DNA from: Frigoribacterium faeni
GTDB taxonomy: Bacteria > Actinomycetota > Actinomycetes > Actinomycetales > Microbacteriaceae
Direction: 5' to 3'
Assembly: GCF_007988805.1 (NCBI RefSeq)
Contig: NZ_BJUV01000020.1
Coordinates: forward strand, 1 to 61,880
Length of the DNA: 61,880 nucleotides
The position numbers and the translations under genes were made by a program. This document shows, one piece after another, positions 49,534 through 58,293 of the stretch. Each line of letters begins with the position of its first letter. The stretch's first letter is position 1. The notes below the pieces were generated by a model. That model saw only the letters and a program-made list of their open reading frames with translations, was not told the DNA's origin and searched no databases.

Positions 49534-50423
49534 GCCGCGACGATCGTCGCGACCACCCTCGTCTCGACGCGGTCGCCCAGCGTGCGGGTGACGTCGCGAG
49601 CGACGTGCGCGACCGGTTCAGCTCGCGTGGCCACGCCATGGCCCGCTACGTCGCCCAGCGGATGGTGCTCAAGCCCACGATCTGGTCGATCACCGACGTC
49701 ACCGTCATCGATCGCGACCGTCTCGACGACCTCCACGGGGGCTTCATCGTCGTCGCCAACCACTCCAGTCACCTCGACGCCCCGCTGATCCTCGGGGCGC
49801 TGCCCCGGCGCCTCGCCCGGTACCTCGCGACGGGCGCCGCGGCCGACTACTTCTTCGACGTGCGCTGGCGCCGTCAGCTGACCGAGCTGTTCTTCAACGC
49901 CTTCCCGGTGCAGCGGGGCTCCGGGGCGCCGGCCTCCGCGGTCGACGCGACCCGCGCCTCCTCGGAGGGGGCCTCGGCCGGGTCGACCCCCGGGAGCTCG
50001 GCGCGGCGTCGCGCCGCCGCCAAGGCCGCCGCGCGCGGACGCTCGGGTCAGCCCACCGTCAGCGCCCGCTCGCTGCTGCAGCGGGGCTACCCCGTGCTGG
50101 TCTTCCCCGAGGGCACCCGCAGCAAGGACGGCACCGTCGCGCACTTCAAGCCGGGCGCCGCCGCCCTCGCCCTGGCCTGCGACGTGCCCATCGTCCCGCT
50201 GGCGCTGATCGGCGCCCACATCGCCCAGCCGCGCGGCGCGAACTGGCCCCGGCCCGGTCGTCTGCCGGTCGGCGTCGCGTTCGGCGACCCGATGCGGCCC
50301 GTCGAGGGCGAGAGCCCCGCCGCTTTCTCGCTGCGCGTGCGCACCGAGGTCCTGCGTCTCCGCGACGCGAACTCGGCCCGTATCCTGGGCCCTGACAACC
50401 CGTCCGAAGGAGCACATCGGTGA
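49530..50423 (+). CDS. PlsC-type acyltransferase, candidate DHAP/lysolipid acyltransferase
   Basis: A 297-residue 1-acylglycerol-3-phosphate acyltransferase-family protein. Motif I NHSSHLDAP (HX4D), motif II-like AFPVQRG, motif III FPEGTRSKDG and motif IV IVPLALIG are present. Between motifs II and III lies an Ala/Arg/Ser-rich insertion of about 50 residues, starting at an exact copy of the dispersed repeat (ATRASSEG). The GTG overlaps the SDR stop, and the stop overlaps the GTG of the synthase gene. In ether-lipid synthesis this would acylate DHAP before the alkyl exchange, or lyso-ether lipid afterwards. Confidence 0.88.
   Translation: MSRDDRRDHPRLDAVAQRAGDVASDVRDRFSSRGHAMARYVAQRMVLKPTIWSITDVTVIDRDRLDDLHGGFIVVANHSSHLDAPLILGALPRRLARYLATGAAADYFFDVRWRRQLTELFFNAFPVQRGSGAPASAVDATRASSEGASAGSTPGSSARRRAAAKAAARGRSGQPTVSARSLLQRGYPVLVFPEGTRSKDGTVAHFKPGAAALALACDVPIVPLALIGAHIAQPRGANWPRPGRLPVGVAFGDPMRPVEGESPAAFSLRVRTEVLRLRDANSARILGPDNPSEGAHR
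49948..49961 (-). repeat. Dispersed 14-bp repeat, exact copy
   Basis: Encodes TRAS at the start of a low-complexity insertion in the PlsC-type acyltransferase. Confidence 0.85.
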
Positions 50424-52120
50424 CCGACGTCCAGCAGCAGAAGAGCGACTCCGTCGCAGCCGTCAAGCACATGAAGTGGTGGGGCTGGGGCGTCGAGGGC
50501 GTCGCGTTCCACCACGACGACAAGCCGGCCTTCGCGCCGTTCGTCAAGAAGATCGTCGGCGTCGAGCTCTCGAGCGGGCAGCACGACACCGGCCTCAAGT
50601 TCGACGACCTCACCGTGCCGGCCTCGATCGCCGGGCCCGAGGTCGTCGACTCGCTCGTGCAGATCGTCGGCGCCGACGCCGTCGCGACCGACGACCACGA
50701 CCGCGTCGTGCACACCTACGGCAAGAGCATCCGCGACCTGATCCGCATCCGCGCCGGCATCCTCGCCCGCGTCCCCGATCTGGTCGTCTACCCCGCCGAC
50801 GAGGCCCAGGTGCAGCAGATCGTCGATCTGGCGGTCGCGTCCGACCTCGTCGTGATCCCCTTCGGCGGTGGCAGCAACATCGTCGGCAGCCTCGAGCCGC
50901 TGCCGGCCGAGACGCGCACGATCGTCTCCCTCGACATGGGCCGCCTCGACCGCGTGCTCGACATCGACGAGGACAGCGGCCTCGCCCGCATCCAGGCCGG
51001 CGGACAGGGCCCCGACCTCGAGGAGCAGCTCAACGCCCGCGGCTGGACGCTCGGCCACTTCCCCGACAGCTTCACGCACTCCACCCTCGGCGGCTGGGTC
51101 GCGACCCGCTCGTCGGGCATGCAGAGCGACAAGTACGGCGACATCGCCGACATCACCAAGGGGCTGCGCGTCGTGCGCCCCGGTGGAGTCCTCGCGATCC
51201 GGGCCGTGCCGAGCGCCTCCACGGGCCCGTCGCTGCGCGAGATGATCATCGGCTCGGAGGGGCGCCTCGGCGTCATCACCGAGGTCACCGCCCAGGTGCA
51301 CCGTCTGCCCGAGAAGCGCGAGATCCTCGCCTACCTCTTCCCGTCGTGGCACGACGGCCTCGCCGCCATGCAGGCGATCGCCGAGAGCGACGCCAGCCCC
51401 TCGGTCACGCGCGTCAGCGACTCCCACGAGACCGCCTTCTCGTTCGCCACGTCGAAGCCGGGCAAGGGCATCTCTCAGAAGATCACCGACCTGCTCCCGA
51501 CCCTGCTCAAGGCGAAGGGCTGGGACGTCGACGCGATGTGCTTGTCGTTCATCGGCTACGAGGGCGGGCCCGAGCACGTCGCGCGCACGCAGAAGACGGT
51601 CGGGAGGATCGTCAAGGCGAACCGCGGCATGGCCGTCGGCACCGGCCCCGGCAAGCTCTACGACCAGAAGAAGTTCGACACGCCCTACCTGCGCGACTTC
51701 TTCATGGACCACGGAGGCGCGGCGGACGTCTCCGAGACCGCCGCCCCCTGGTCGAAACTCCGCGACGTCTCGTCGCGCGTCTACGCCGCCGCCAACCAGG
51801 CGTTCGACCGGATCGGCGTCCAGGGCTGGATCATGGGGCACCTGTCGCACTCGTACCACTCGGGCGCCTGCCTCTACTTCACCTTCGCCTTCGAGCACGG
51901 CGACGACGCCGAGGCGCAGTACGACGTCGTGAAGCACGCGATCCAGCAGGCCTTCATCGACACGGGCGCCACCGTCAGCCACCACCACGGCGTCGGGCTC
52001 GAGCACCAGCCGTGGATGTCCCAGGACGTCTCGCCCGAGGGCGTCGCGGTCATGCAGGGCCTGTTCGACTCGGCCGACCCGGGGCGGGTGTTCAACCCCG
52101 GCAAGGTGACCGGCGCGTAG
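50420..52120 (+). CDS. Alkyldihydroxyacetonephosphate synthase (FAD-dependent)
   Basis: A 566-residue VAO-family flavoprotein matching alkyl-DHAP synthase, which swaps the acyl chain of acyl-DHAP for a fatty alcohol to form the ether bond. Diagnostic features are MKWWGWG near the N-terminus, the FAD loop PFGGGSN (147-153), GHFPDSFTHSTLGGWVATRS, the SHSYHSGACLYFTF strand, and the catalytic His run in SHHHGVG (near 521). Length is normal for bacterial homologs. The GTG at 50420 overlaps the acyltransferase stop and has AAGGAG upstream; TATCCT at 50391 could be an extra promoter. A strong terminator follows. Confidence 0.93.
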   Translation: MTDVQQQKSDSVAAVKHMKWWGWGVEGVAFHHDDKPAFAPFVKKIVGVELSSGQHDTGLKFDDLTVPASIAGPEVVDSLVQIVGADAVATDDHDRVVHTYGKSIRDLIRIRAGILARVPDLVVYPADEAQVQQIVDLAVASDLVVIPFGGGSNIVGSLEPLPAETRTIVSLDMGRLDRVLDIDEDSGLARIQAGGQGPDLEEQLNARGWTLGHFPDSFTHSTLGGWVATRSSGMQSDKYGDIADITKGLRVVRPGGVLAIRAVPSASTGPSLREMIIGSEGRLGVITEVTAQVHRLPEKREILAYLFPSWHDGLAAMQAIAESDASPSVTRVSDSHETAFSFATSKPGKGISQKITDLLPTLLKAKGWDVDAMCLSFIGYEGGPEHVARTQKTVGRIVKANRGMAVGTGPGKLYDQKKFDTPYLRDFFMDHGGAADVSETAAPWSKLRDVSSRVYAAANQAFDRIGVQGWIMGHLSHSYHSGACLYFTFAFEHGDDAEAQYDVVKHAIQQAFIDTGATVSHHHGVGLEHQPWMSQDVSPEGVAVMQGLFDSADPGRVFNPGKVTGA

Positions 52121-52133
52121 CGCCCCCCGCCCG

Positions 52134-52218
52134 GGTCGAGCCCTCCGCCCGGGGTCGAGCCCTCCGCACCGCTAAACGGACACCGCACCGGGACTAGACC
52201 TGGTGCGGTGTCCGTTTT
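52134..52218 (+). terminator. Terminator of the right-hand lipid operon, with a short direct repeat
   Basis: A perfect 16-bp stem (AAACGGACACCGCACC at 52174-52189 with 52202-52217) and a 12-base loop are followed by a T run. Just before it, GGTCGAGCCCTCCGC occurs twice (52134-52148, 52153-52167). Confidence 0.85.
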
Positions 52219-52282
52219 CCGGTGCGGAGGCGGGGCGGTCGCCGCGGGGCGTCATGTCGGGCGGACGGACAGCGGGGCGACC

Positions 52283-52288
52283 TAGGAT
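52283..52288 (+). promoter_or_regulatory. Putative -10 element of cysK
   Basis: TAGGAT within CCTAGGATGAGG, about 47 bases before the cysK ATG. It is the third occurrence of the CCTAGG(T/A)T word upstream of a gene in this window. Confidence 0.45.
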
Positions 52289-52334
52289 GAGGCTCGATTC
52301 GAACGCACAGACCTCGCTCACGGAAGAGAACCTC

Positions 52335-53273
52335 ATGCCCGGAATCCACGCCGACATCACCTCCGCCTTCGGCGACACGCCCCTGGTCAAGCTGAACCGC
52401 CTCCCCGCCGAGGGCGGCGCCGAGGTGCTCGCGAAGCTCGAGTTCTACAACCCGGGCGCCAGTGTCAAGGACCGTCTGGGCGTCGCCATCGTCGACGCGG
52501 CCGAGGCCTCGGGCGACCTGAAGCCCGGCGGCACCATCGTCGAGGGATCCAGCGGCAACACCGGCATCTCGCTCGCCCTCGTCGGCGCCGCCCGCGGCTA
52601 CAAGGTGATCGTCACCATGCCCGAGACCATGAGCGTCGAGCGACGCACCGTCATCAAGGCCTACGGCGCCGAGATCGTGCTCACGCCCGGACCCGAGGGC
52701 ATGAGGGGCGCCGTCGAGCGCGCGAAGCAGATCGTCGCCGAGACCGACGGCGCCATCTGGGCCCAGCAGTTCGAGACCGTCGCCAACGCCGAGATCCACC
52801 GTCGCACGACCGCGCAGGAGATCCTCCGCGACACCGACGGGAAGATCGACTTCTTCGTCGCCGGCGTCGGCACGGGCGGCACCATCACGGGCGTCGGCCA
52901 GGTGCTGCACGAGCAGGTCCCCGGCGTCACGGTCGTCGCCGTGGAGCCCGCCGACTCGCCCCTGCTCAGCAAGGGCACGGCCGGCCCGCACAAGATCCAG
53001 GGCATCGGCGCCAACTTCGTGCCCGAGGTGCTCGACCGCTCGCAGATCGACGAGGTGTTCCCCGTCGAGCTCGACGACGCGCTCCGCGTCGCCCGCGACC
53101 TGGCGGCGCGCGAGGGCATCTTCTCCGGCATCTCGTCGGGAGCCATCGTTCACGCCGCCCTCGAGATCGCGAAGCGACCCGAGAACGCGGGCAAGCGCAT
53201 CGTCGCGATCGTCTGCGACACGGGTGAGCGCTACCTGTCGACGGTGCTGTACCAGGGCCTCGCGGACGCCTAG
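52335..53273 (+). CDS. cysK: Cysteine synthase A
   Basis: A 312-residue PLP-dependent O-acetylserine sulfhydrylase making cysteine from O-acetylserine and sulfide. The PLP lysine is in NPGASVKDR, the substrate loop is [12 protein letters not shown], the phosphate-binding loop is [10 protein letters not shown], and the C-terminal [17 protein letters not shown] is typical of CysK. Full length. ATG 52335 has GGAAGAG upstream. cysE follows one base after the stop, the usual cysK-cysE operon. Confidence 0.97.
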   Translation: MPGIHADITSAFGDTPLVKLNRLPAEGGAEVLAKLEFYNPGASVKDRLGVAIVDAAEASGDLKPGGTIVEGSSGNTGISLALVGAARGYKVIVTMPETMSVERRTVIKAYGAEIVLTPGPEGMRGAVERAKQIVAETDGAIWAQQFETVANAEIHRRTTAQEILRDTDGKIDFFVAGVGTGGTITGVGQVLHEQVPGVTVVAVEPADSPLLSKGTAGPHKIQGIGANFVPEVLDRSQIDEVFPVELDDALRVARDLAAREGIFSGISSGAIVHAALEIAKRPENAGKRIVAIVCDTGERYLSTVLYQGLADA

Positions 53274-53274
53274 C

Positions 53275-53823
53275 GTGCGACTGGTCGCGCGCCTCCGCGA
53301 AGACCTCGACACCGTCCGGAGGCGCGACCCGGCTGCTCGAGGACGCCTCGAGACGGCCCTGGTCTACTCGGGCCTGCACGCGGTGTGGGCGCATCGCGTG
53401 ACCTCGCGGCTGTGGCGTGCGGGAGGTGCGCCGCGTCTCCTCGGATCCCGGTTCGTCGCCCGGGTGCTCTCGCAGCTGACCCGATCGCTGACCGGGGTGG
53501 AGATCCACCCCGGGGCCACCCTCGGCAGTCGGCTGTTCATCGACCACGGCATGGGCGTCGTGATCGGCGAGACCGCCGTGGTGGGCGACGACTGCACCCT
53601 GTTCCACGGCGTGACCCTCGGCGGCAAGGGCCGCGGGGGAGCCCGCGGCCGGCGTCACCCGACGATCGGCGACGGCGTGACGATCGGCGCCGGGGCCGCC
53701 GTGCTCGGCGGCGTCACCGTCGGCGACGGGAGCATCGTCGGGGCGAACGCCGTCGTGACGAAGGACGTGCCGCCGGCTTCGGTCGCCGTCGGCGTGCCCG
53801 CGGTGTCGCGCCCCCGGTTCTGA
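53275..53823 (+). CDS. cysE: Serine O-acetyltransferase
   Basis: A 182-residue serine acetyltransferase supplying O-acetylserine to CysK. The C-terminal left-handed beta-helix carries the hexapeptides [43 protein letters not shown] and the acetyl-CoA loop. It is the short actinobacterial type with a reduced N-terminal helical domain. The C-terminus ends RPRF, without the Ile tail that inserts into CysK, so a stable synthase complex is doubtful. GTG 53275 lies immediately after the cysK stop. Confidence 0.95.
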   Translation: MRLVARLREDLDTVRRRDPAARGRLETALVYSGLHAVWAHRVTSRLWRAGGAPRLLGSRFVARVLSQLTRSLTGVEIHPGATLGSRLFIDHGMGVVIGETAVVGDDCTLFHGVTLGGKGRGGARGRRHPTIGDGVTIGAGAAVLGGVTVGDGSIVGANAVVTKDVPPASVAVGVPAVSRPRF

Positions 53824-53866
53824 GCCGGGCGGCCGGGAGCGGCCGGGCGGGGCCTCGGAGCGCCGC

Positions 53867-54655
53867 TCAGCGGCGGGGCTCCCACCGGAACATCCGGATG
53901 GCGGCCGCGACGGCGATGGCGGCCCAGGTCAGCGTCGGGGCGAGCAGCACCGGGATCAGCCCGAGGTCGCCGCCGCTCCAGGCGACCGTGATGAGCTCCA
54001 TCAGCCCGCCGCCGGGCAGGATCCGCTTGATCCAGAGCAGATCGTCGGCTCCCGTGATCGACCACCAGATGGCGACGCCGAGAGTGATGAGGAGGACCGG
54101 CATCGTGGTGTACTGCGCGTGCTCGGGCGAGGTGCTGACGCCGGCCGTCGCCAGGGCGAACGCGGCGAACATGACCTCGGCGACGACCACGCCGACGATC
54201 AGCAGCCACGCGTGCACCGGGGGTTCGCGGAACGCGAGCACGCCCAGCACGATCACGAGCTGCGCGACGCTCACCGCGACGATCGGCAGCACGAGCCCGC
54301 CGATGATGCCGGCGTCGGAGACCGAACCGCTCCGCAGCCGCTTGAGATAAAGCGACTGGCGTCGTGCGGCCAGGGTCGTCGTGGCGGTCACGTAGACGCC
54401 GAGCCCCACCATGCCGATGGTCTGCACGCCGGCGAGCATGCCGCCCGTGCCGTACACGTCGAAGGCGAAGGTCATGGCGCCGAAGGCGAGCGGCAGCAGG
54501 AGGGCGCTGAGCGCGACCGTGCGGTTGCGCACGAGCATCCGCAGCTCGGCGAGGCCGATGGCGAGCGGTGCGGACGCGCCGGTGCCGCGCGGCGAGGGGC
54601 CGACCGGGTCGGTCGTACCGGGAGAGGACGGGGAGGCGGTGGTCGCGGAGGTCAT
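53867..54655 (-). CDS. ABC-2 type exporter permease
   Basis: A 262-residue membrane protein of the ABC-2 family with six predicted helices after a Ser/Thr/Pro-rich N-terminus. RMLVRNRTVALSALLLPLAF is the cytoplasmic entry helix and ARRQSLYLKRLRSGSVSDAG the coupling loop. KRILPGGGLMELI lies before the last helix. ATG 54655 is 35 bases after the ATPase stop, so the two form one operon. It probably exports a drug, lipid or peptide. Confidence 0.9.
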   Translation of the reverse strand: MTSATTASPSSPGTTDPVGPSPRGTGASAPLAIGLAELRMLVRNRTVALSALLLPLAFGAMTFAFDVYGTGGMLAGVQTIGMVGLGVYVTATTTLAARRQSLYLKRLRSGSVSDAGIIGGLVLPIVAVSVAQLVIVLGVLAFREPPVHAWLLIVGVVVAEVMFAAFALATAGVSTSPEHAQYTTMPVLLITLGVAIWWSITGADDLLWIKRILPGGGLMELITVAWSGGDLGLIPVLLAPTLTWAAIAVAAAIRMFRWEPRR

Positions 54656-54690
54656 GAGGGGTCCTTTCGAGGACGGTGCGTCGGAGGAGG

Positions 54691-55632
54691 TCAGGAGGCG
54701 CGGCCGAGGTCGCGGAACACGTCGTCGAGTCCCGACTCGTGCACCGTGAAGCGGGCCAGGGTGAGGTCGGCGGCGGCCGCCCAGGTCATGAGGGCCGTGA
54801 CGTCTCGCTGGGCGTCGTCGGTCTCGACGACGACGAGGTCGTTCTCGGTGCGGGTCGGCCGCACCGGCAGCTCGTCGAGCGGACCCGGCGCGACGAAGCG
54901 GATGCTCGTCGTCGTGCCGGCCGTCAGGTCGGCGACCGTGCCCTCGCGCTTGATCCTGCCGGCGTGCATCAGGCCGATCCGGTCGGCGTTCTCGGCGGCC
55001 TCCTCGAGGTAGTGGGTGGTGAGGAGGAAGGTGACCCCCGCCTCCCGCAGCTCGGAGACGACGGCCCAGAGGGCGTCGCGGGCGGCGGGGTCGAGCCCGG
55101 TGGTCGGCTCGTCGAGGAACACCAGCTCGGGGGTTCCCCAGACCGCCGCCGCGAAGTCGACGCGGCGGCGCTCGCCGCCGGAGAGCTGCGCGACCCGGGC
55201 CCGCGCCTTGTGGTCGATGCCGACCAGACCGAGCACGCGGTCGACGTCGTCGTCGCGGCCCGAGACGGCGCCGGAGAGCGCCACGCTCTCGCGCACGGTC
55301 AGCTCGGGTGCGAGCCCGGAGTCCTGCAGCATCATGCCGATGCGCGGTCGGGTGCGGCGGCGGTCCGCCGGGTCGCCGCCGAGCACCTCGACGCGGCCGG
55401 CGCTGGCAGCGCGATGCCCCTCGAGCACCTCCAGCGTGGTGGTCTTGCCGGCGCCGTTGGTGCCGAGCAGGGCGTAGAGCTCGCCGCGGCGGACGACCAG
55501 ATCGACGCCGTCGACGGCGGTGAACGAGCCGTAGGCGCAGCTCAGCCCGAGCGTCGAGATCACGGCGTCGGCCCTCTCGGCGGAGTCGGCCGTGACGGCC
55601 GGACGGGGCGTGGTGTCGGTGGGGTTCGTCAT
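54691..55632 (-). CDS. ABC-2 exporter ATP-binding protein
   Basis: A 313-residue ATPase of the CcmA/NodI drug-export type. Walker A is GTNGAGKTT, followed by MMLQDSGLAPELTV, signature LSGGERRRVDFA, Walker B ELVFLDEPTTGLD and switch TTHYLEEA. The ordinary C-terminal extension ends VFRDLGRAS, whose last residues are encoded by a partial dispersed repeat. ATG 55632 (MTNPTDTT) follows the divergent intergenic region shared with the histidine kinase. That arrangement is typical of a two-component system controlling its exporter. Confidence 0.92.
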   Translation of the reverse strand: MTNPTDTTPRPAVTADSAERADAVISTLGLSCAYGSFTAVDGVDLVVRRGELYALLGTNGAGKTTTLEVLEGHRAASAGRVEVLGGDPADRRRTRPRIGMMLQDSGLAPELTVRESVALSGAVSGRDDDVDRVLGLVGIDHKARARVAQLSGGERRRVDFAAAVWGTPELVFLDEPTTGLDPAARDALWAVVSELREAGVTFLLTTHYLEEAAENADRIGLMHAGRIKREGTVADLTAGTTTSIRFVAPGPLDELPVRPTRTENDLVVVETDDAQRDVTALMTWAAAADLTLARFTVHESGLDDVFRDLGRAS

Positions 55633-55751
55633 GTCGTCGACGATGCCGTGACCGAGGGGAGGCGCGTAGTGCCGCTCTGACACGTCTTCCGTGTGACATC
55701 GGTCATCCACAGGCGTGACATCGGACGGGTCCGGCGGTGGGGCGGCTCCGT

Positions 55752-55757
55752 TAGCGT
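55752..55757 (+). promoter_or_regulatory. -10 element of a leaderless promoter for the kinase gene
   Basis: TAGCGT, seven bases, then ATG 55765 with no ribosome site. Same layout as at 9119, 31371 and 48741. Confidence 0.5.
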
Positions 55758-55764
55758 GGGTGGC

Positions 55765-56919
55765 ATGCCCCGCTCGACCCGCGACCGCCTGCCCGCGCTG
55801 ACGCGCATGCGCCGCTACGTGACGGCATCGTTCGTGGCGATGGTCGCCTTCTTCGCGTTCTTCTTCGGGGCGACCCTCGTCGGCGACGGCGGATCCATCG
55901 GGGTCGTGGCGGCGATGATCGCCGTGTCCGTCGTCGTGGCGGTCCATGCCGCCTTCTGGGAGCGCGGCGGACCCTGGTGGCTCACCGCCCTGTCGCTGAT
56001 CTCGTCGGCCGCCCTCTGGCTGCTCGTCCCGTTCGACGGTCAGACCGCGGGTCTCCTGCTCTACTTCGGGGTGGCGGTCGGCCTGACCACGACGACGCCG
56101 CCGTTCGCGTCGTGGTGGTGGTTCGCGATCGGGCTCGCCGTCGCGGTCGCACCCGTGGTCGTCGCCGAGCGCGACGACGTCGGGACCCTGTCGTTCCTCC
56201 TGATCGTGACGGCCGCCGTCATGACGAGCATCTACGTGGTGTTCCGGCTCAACCGCTACGCCTTCGACCTCTACCTCGAGATCGACGCCGCCCGCGAGAC
56301 CACGGCCGAGCTGGCCGTCGTGCGCGAGCGCTACCGGTTCTCGGTCGACCTGCACGACATCCAGGGTCAGGCGCTCCACGTCAGCCGGCTCCAGCTGCAG
56401 CTGGCCGACAAGACGCTCGACCGCGACCCCGAGGCCGCCCGGGCCCACCTGCGCGAGGCCGAGCAGCTGATCGTCCAGACCATCGCCGAGACGCGGCGGC
56501 TGGCCTTCGGAGAACGCCGGCTCACGTTGGCCGGCGAGCTCGCGAACTCGACGGAGCTCATCCGCGCGGCCGGCATCGACCTGACGGTCGAGGGGACGGC
56601 CCCCGTCGGGCACCCCGCCGACGACCTCTTCGGACACGCGGTGCGCGAGGCCACGACGAACCTGCTGCGCCACGCGCAGGCCGAGAGGGTGACGATCCAG
56701 CTCGCCGACGACTCCGTGGCGGTGCTCAACGACGGGGCCCTCGAGCCCACGCGCGTGCTGAGCGGACTCGCTCGGCTCGGCGAACGGTTCGCCGAGGTCG
56801 GGGGCGCGCTCGGCACGCGTCACGCCGACGGCGTGTTCCGACTCGAGGCGCGGGCCGAGCGGGTGCGACGCGACGGGTCCGCCTCGGCGACCCGCGCCTC
56901 CTCGGCGGTCGCCTCGTGA
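55765..56919 (+). CDS. DesK/NarX-type sensor histidine kinase
   Basis: A 384-residue membrane kinase. Five or six hydrophobic helices (about 18-160) with almost no extracellular loop form the sensor. The HisKA_3 domain has the phospho-acceptor His197 in FSVDLHDIQGQAL. The ATPase domain is short (HAVREATTNLLRHAQAERVT, with N-box) and lacks an obvious full G-box, as in many LiaS/DesK relatives. The last residues (ATRASSAVAS) come from an exact dispersed repeat. The GTG of the response regulator overlaps the stop. Confidence 0.9.
   Translation: MPRSTRDRLPALTRMRRYVTASFVAMVAFFAFFFGATLVGDGGSIGVVAAMIAVSVVVAVHAAFWERGGPWWLTALSLISSAALWLLVPFDGQTAGLLLYFGVAVGLTTTTPPFASWWWFAIGLAVAVAPVVVAERDDVGTLSFLLIVTAAVMTSIYVVFRLNRYAFDLYLEIDAARETTAELAVVRERYRFSVDLHDIQGQALHVSRLQLQLADKTLDRDPEAARAHLREAEQLIVQTIAETRRLAFGERRLTLAGELANSTELIRAAGIDLTVEGTAPVGHPADDLFGHAVREATTNLLRHAQAERVTIQLADDSVAVLNDGALEPTRVLSGLARLGERFAEVGGALGTRHADGVFRLEARAERVRRDGSASATRASSAVAS
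56888..56901 (-). repeat. Dispersed 14-bp repeat, exact copy
   Basis: Encodes TRAS in the last ten residues of the histidine kinase. Confidence 0.85.
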
Positions 56920-57518
56920 TCCGGGTGCTGCTCGCCGACGACGAGACCCTGCTGCGCCGCTCGATCGCCGCCCTGCTCGACCTCAGCGACGACGTCGAGG
57001 TCGTCGCCCAGGCCGTCGACGGGGCCGAGGCCGTGGCGCTCGCCGCCGAGCACGAGCCCGACGTCGTGCTGCTCGATCTCGAGATGCCGGGCATGGACGG
57101 CATCGAGGCGGCGACGATCATCCTCGCCCGCCGGCCCGACCAGGCCGTGGTGCTGCTCACCCGCCACGGCCGCCCGGGCGTGCTCAAGCGCGCGCTGACG
57201 GCCGGGGTGCGCGGGTTCCTGCCGAAGTCGGTCGACCCCGACGAGCTCGAGCGGGTGATCGTGCAGGTGCACGGCGGGCGGCGGTACATCGACGCCGACA
57301 TCTCGGCCGCGGCCATGATGGACGACTGCCCGCTGACCGACCGCGAGCTCGACACGCTGCGGCTGACCGTCGAGGGGCTCTCCGTGCGCGAGATCAGCGC
57401 CCGTCTGCACCTGGCCTCGGGCACGGTGCGCAACTACCTCTCGTCGGCGATGCAGAAGACCGGCAGCTCGTCGCGTCACGGGGCGGCGCGCGTCGCCCGG
57501 GAGCGGAGCTGGCTCTAG
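56916..57518 (+). CDS. NarL/LuxR-type response regulator
   Basis: A 200-residue DNA-binding response regulator paired with the kinase. The receiver domain has the acidic pair Asp8-Asp9, phospho-acceptor Asp54 in LLDLEMPG, and Lys in FLPKS. The LuxR helix-turn-helix (about 140-195) reads LTDRELDTLRLTVEGLSVRE and ISARLHLASGTVRNYLSSAM. GTG 56916 overlaps the kinase stop. Likely targets are the divergent ABC-2 exporter genes. Confidence 0.95.
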   Translation: MIRVLLADDETLLRRSIAALLDLSDDVEVVAQAVDGAEAVALAAEHEPDVVLLDLEMPGMDGIEAATIILARRPDQAVVLLTRHGRPGVLKRALTAGVRGFLPKSVDPDELERVIVQVHGGRRYIDADISAAAMMDDCPLTDRELDTLRLTVEGLSVREISARLHLASGTVRNYLSSAMQKTGSSSRHGAARVARERSWL

Positions 57519-57537
57519 TCGCCCGGCCGCCGACCGC

Positions 57538-58287
57538 TCAGGCGGCGGGGCCCCCGACGTCGGCGTGCCCGACGCGTTCGCCGGCCGTCGACATGTGCCG
57601 GCGCATGGCGTCCTCGGCGGCGTCGGGGTCGCGTGCCGCGATGGCCTCGTACACGGCGAGGTGCTCGCGGTAGGCGGCGTCGGCCTGGTCGCGATGACGC
57701 AGGCCGCGTTCGACCCAGAGCCGCAGCAGCGAGCGGGTGCTCTGTAGGAGGTCGCTCAGCACGACGTTGTCGGCGCTGAGGGCGATCTGGAGGTGGAACC
57801 GGATGTCGGCCTGGAGGAACGTGTCGATGTCGTCGAGGGTGTCGCGCATCGTCTCGACGAAGCCGCCCAGCTTCTCGACGTCGTCGTCGCTCGCCCGTCG
57901 CGCGGCCAGGGTCGCGGCCTGGATCTCGAGTCCGCTGCGCACCTCGATCAGCTCGCGGGTGCGCGTCGCGTTGAGCATCATGCCCCAGCTGAGGGTGGTC
58001 GGCAACAGCTCGGACGTGGTGTCGCGCAGGTAGGTGCCCGACCCCGGGCGCACGGTGACGATGCCCAGGATCTCGAGCGCCGCCAGGGCCTCGCGGACGG
58101 CGGAGCGGCCGACGCCGATGCGCTCGGCGAGCTGCCTCTCGGGTGGGAGCCGCGAGCCCGGCACGAGCTCGCCGGCCGTCAGCAGGCCGATCAGCTGCTT
58201 GACGACCTCGGAGACCGCCGTGCCCTTGGGCACGAGCTCGAGGTCGAGCCGCAGCGAGGTCGGATCGTCGTCGGGGTAGGCGGGCAC
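57538..58287 (-). CDS. FadR-subfamily GntR regulator
   Basis: A 249-residue GntR/FCD regulator. The winged helix (about 25-95) has LVPGSRLPPERQLAERIGVG and RSAVREALAALEILGIV. The FCD effector domain has the metal-binding pattern RSGLEIQAATLA, DIRFHLQIAL and YREHLAVYEAI, with His residues typical of carboxylate-binding members. GTG 58287 lies six bases after TAGGCT, a leaderless layout. A perfect palindromic operator lies at 58351, between it and the MFS gene. It probably represses the sugar locus to its right. Confidence 0.92.
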   Translation of the reverse strand: MPAYPDDDPTSLRLDLELVPKGTAVSEVVKQLIGLLTAGELVPGSRLPPERQLAERIGVGRSAVREALAALEILGIVTVRPGSGTYLRDTTSELLPTTLSWGMMLNATRTRELIEVRSGLEIQAATLAARRASDDDVEKLGGFVETMRDTLDDIDTFLQADIRFHLQIALSADNVVLSDLLQSTRSLLRLWVERGLRHRDQADAAYREHLAVYEAIAARDPDAAEDAMRRHMSTAGERVGHADVGGPAA

Positions 58288-58293
58288 GCGGCA

